Positions 6,386 to 7,004 of a DNA stretch of 7,004 nt are shown here, piece after piece; position 1 is the first letter of the stretch, and every line of letters begins with the position of its first letter. The translations under genes and the position numbers were made by a program. Under the pieces are notes generated by a model that did no database searches, had not been told where the DNA came from, and saw only the letters and a program-made list of their open reading frames with translations. This DNA comes from Burkholderiaceae bacterium (GTDB lineage: Bacteria; Pseudomonadota; Gammaproteobacteria; Burkholderiales; Burkholderiaceae_E), in the NCBI GenBank assembly GCA_019428955.1, contig JAHYJF010000190.1, positions 1 through 7,004 on the forward strand. The letters are read 5' to 3'.

Positions 6386-7004
6386 ATGCGCTGTTTTATC
6401 GGCATCGACCTGGGTTCGACCACAACCAAGGCGGTGGTGATCGACGAGGACCGCAACGTACTGGGGCGCGGGATCACCAATTCGCGCTCGAACTACGACA
6501 CCGCCGCAGCCATCGCCAAGCAGGAGGCGCTCGTGAACAGCCGCTTCTACCTGCTGCGCCAGGCGCTGGCCCCGGCCAGTGGGCTCAACGGCAATCTCGA
6601 CACTTTCCTCGGCCAGCTCGAGCGCGACTTTCGGCTCGAGCAGTTCATCGAGCAACTGAGTGCCCTGGAGGCGACCAGCGCGCGCAACCTGGAGACGGCG
6701 CGCTTCGGCGACCTGACGGCGCCGGTGCGCGCTGCCCTGGATGAGGTCTTTCGCCAACTGCACGCGACGGCTCCGTCGCTGTTCGCGCCGGGAGCGGAGC
6801 GCAAGAGCGACTTCTTCCGCGATATCGCCGGCAGCAGCTACCTCTCGATCAGCGAGAAGGTCGCCAAGGAAGCCGAACTGCGCTACGACTACCTACTCAA
6901 CATCTTCGACCGCTCGATCATTGAAGTCGAGAATCGGGTCTATGGCGACTCGATGAGCGGCCACCTGCTCGCCGCCCTTGACCGGACTTTCGTGGCCCTG
7001 CCCG
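6386..7004 (+). CDS. bcrA: Benzoyl-CoA reductase subunit A (ATP-binding ASKHA family), N-terminal part (runs off right edge)
   Basis: From the ATG at 6386, behind a very purine-rich GGGAGGGGGG (6372-6381), 206 codons are open to the window end. IGIDLGSTTTKAVVID (5-20) is the first phosphate-binding loop of the acetate kinase/Hsp70/hexokinase-like ATPase fold. Downstream, about 34-200 is a helix-rich region without the TGYGR motif that comes around residue 65 in the short activators such as HgdC. That long insertion matches the large BcrA (about 440 residues) rather than the short BcrD (about 280). Known role: BcrA and BcrD form an ATP-hydrolysing dimer with a bridging [4Fe-4S] cluster that receives electrons from ferredoxin and drives them at low potential to BcrBC. 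The cluster cysteines and second half of the fold lie outside the window. bcrD and a ferredoxin gene are expected next. Confidence 0.92.
   Translation, partial: MRCFIGIDLGSTTTKAVVIDEDRNVLGRGITNSRSNYDTAAAIAKQEALVNSRFYLLRQALAPASGLNGNLDTFLGQLERDFRLEQFIEQLSALEATSARNLETARFGDLTAPVRAALDEVFRQLHATAPSLFAPGAERKSDFFRDIAGSSYLSISEKVAKEAELRYDYLLNIFDRSIIEVENRVYGDSMSGHLLAALDRTFVALP

Noticed and set aside
1..7004. Mobile elements, CRISPR arrays, tRNA or rRNA genes
   Set aside because: I found no transposase, terminal or direct repeats, spaced repeats, or RNA-gene signatures; nearly all bases are accounted for by pathway genes.

Overview
This window carries most of an anaerobic aromatic-ring reduction cluster of the Thauera type: the class I, ATP-dependent benzoyl-CoA reductase together with its lower-pathway enzymes. 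The DNA is strongly GC-rich, third codon positions are mostly G or C, and genes are tightly packed with good Shine-Dalgarno sites. The had/oah/dch branch plus bcr-type reductase genes point to a facultatively anaerobic (probably denitrifying) proteobacterium. A betaproteobacterium of the Rhodocyclales (Thauera or a relative) is my best guess. This rests on remembered protein resemblance, not a search.

Layout. Bases 1-614, minus strand: the 5' part of korA, the fused gamma-alpha subunit of a 2-oxoacid (probably 2-oxoglutarate):ferredoxin oxidoreductase, running off the left edge. Bases 615-853: a divergent control region with an AT-rich core, two opposed and overlapping candidate sigma70 promoters, and two inverted repeats. 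Bases 854-7004, plus strand: a six-gene operon had - oah - dch - bcrC - bcrB - bcrA. bcrA is cut by the right edge. Two junctions are ATGA stop/start overlaps (oah/dch, bcrC/bcrB). The others are gaps of 39, 13 and 13 bases with a Shine-Dalgarno site and no terminator, so co-transcription is likely.

How the genes work together. BcrABCD uses ATP hydrolysis and electrons from reduced ferredoxin to convert benzoyl-CoA to cyclohexa-1,5-diene-1-carbonyl-CoA. Dch hydrates the diene to 6-hydroxycyclohex-1-ene-1-carbonyl-CoA. Had oxidises it with NAD+ to the 6-oxo compound. Oah opens the ring hydrolytically to 3-hydroxypimelyl-CoA, which enters beta-oxidation. KorAB can re-reduce the ferredoxin by oxidising 2-oxoglutarate made in the TCA cycle from the acetyl-CoA product. 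The window therefore pairs ring reduction with its electron supply across one divergent promoter region. bcrD and a ferredoxin gene are expected to the right and korB to the left, but neither is visible.

The enzyme system itself is known. The parts least covered by existing knowledge are the divergent control region with its palindrome at 733-748 and the leader of about 150 nt in front of had.
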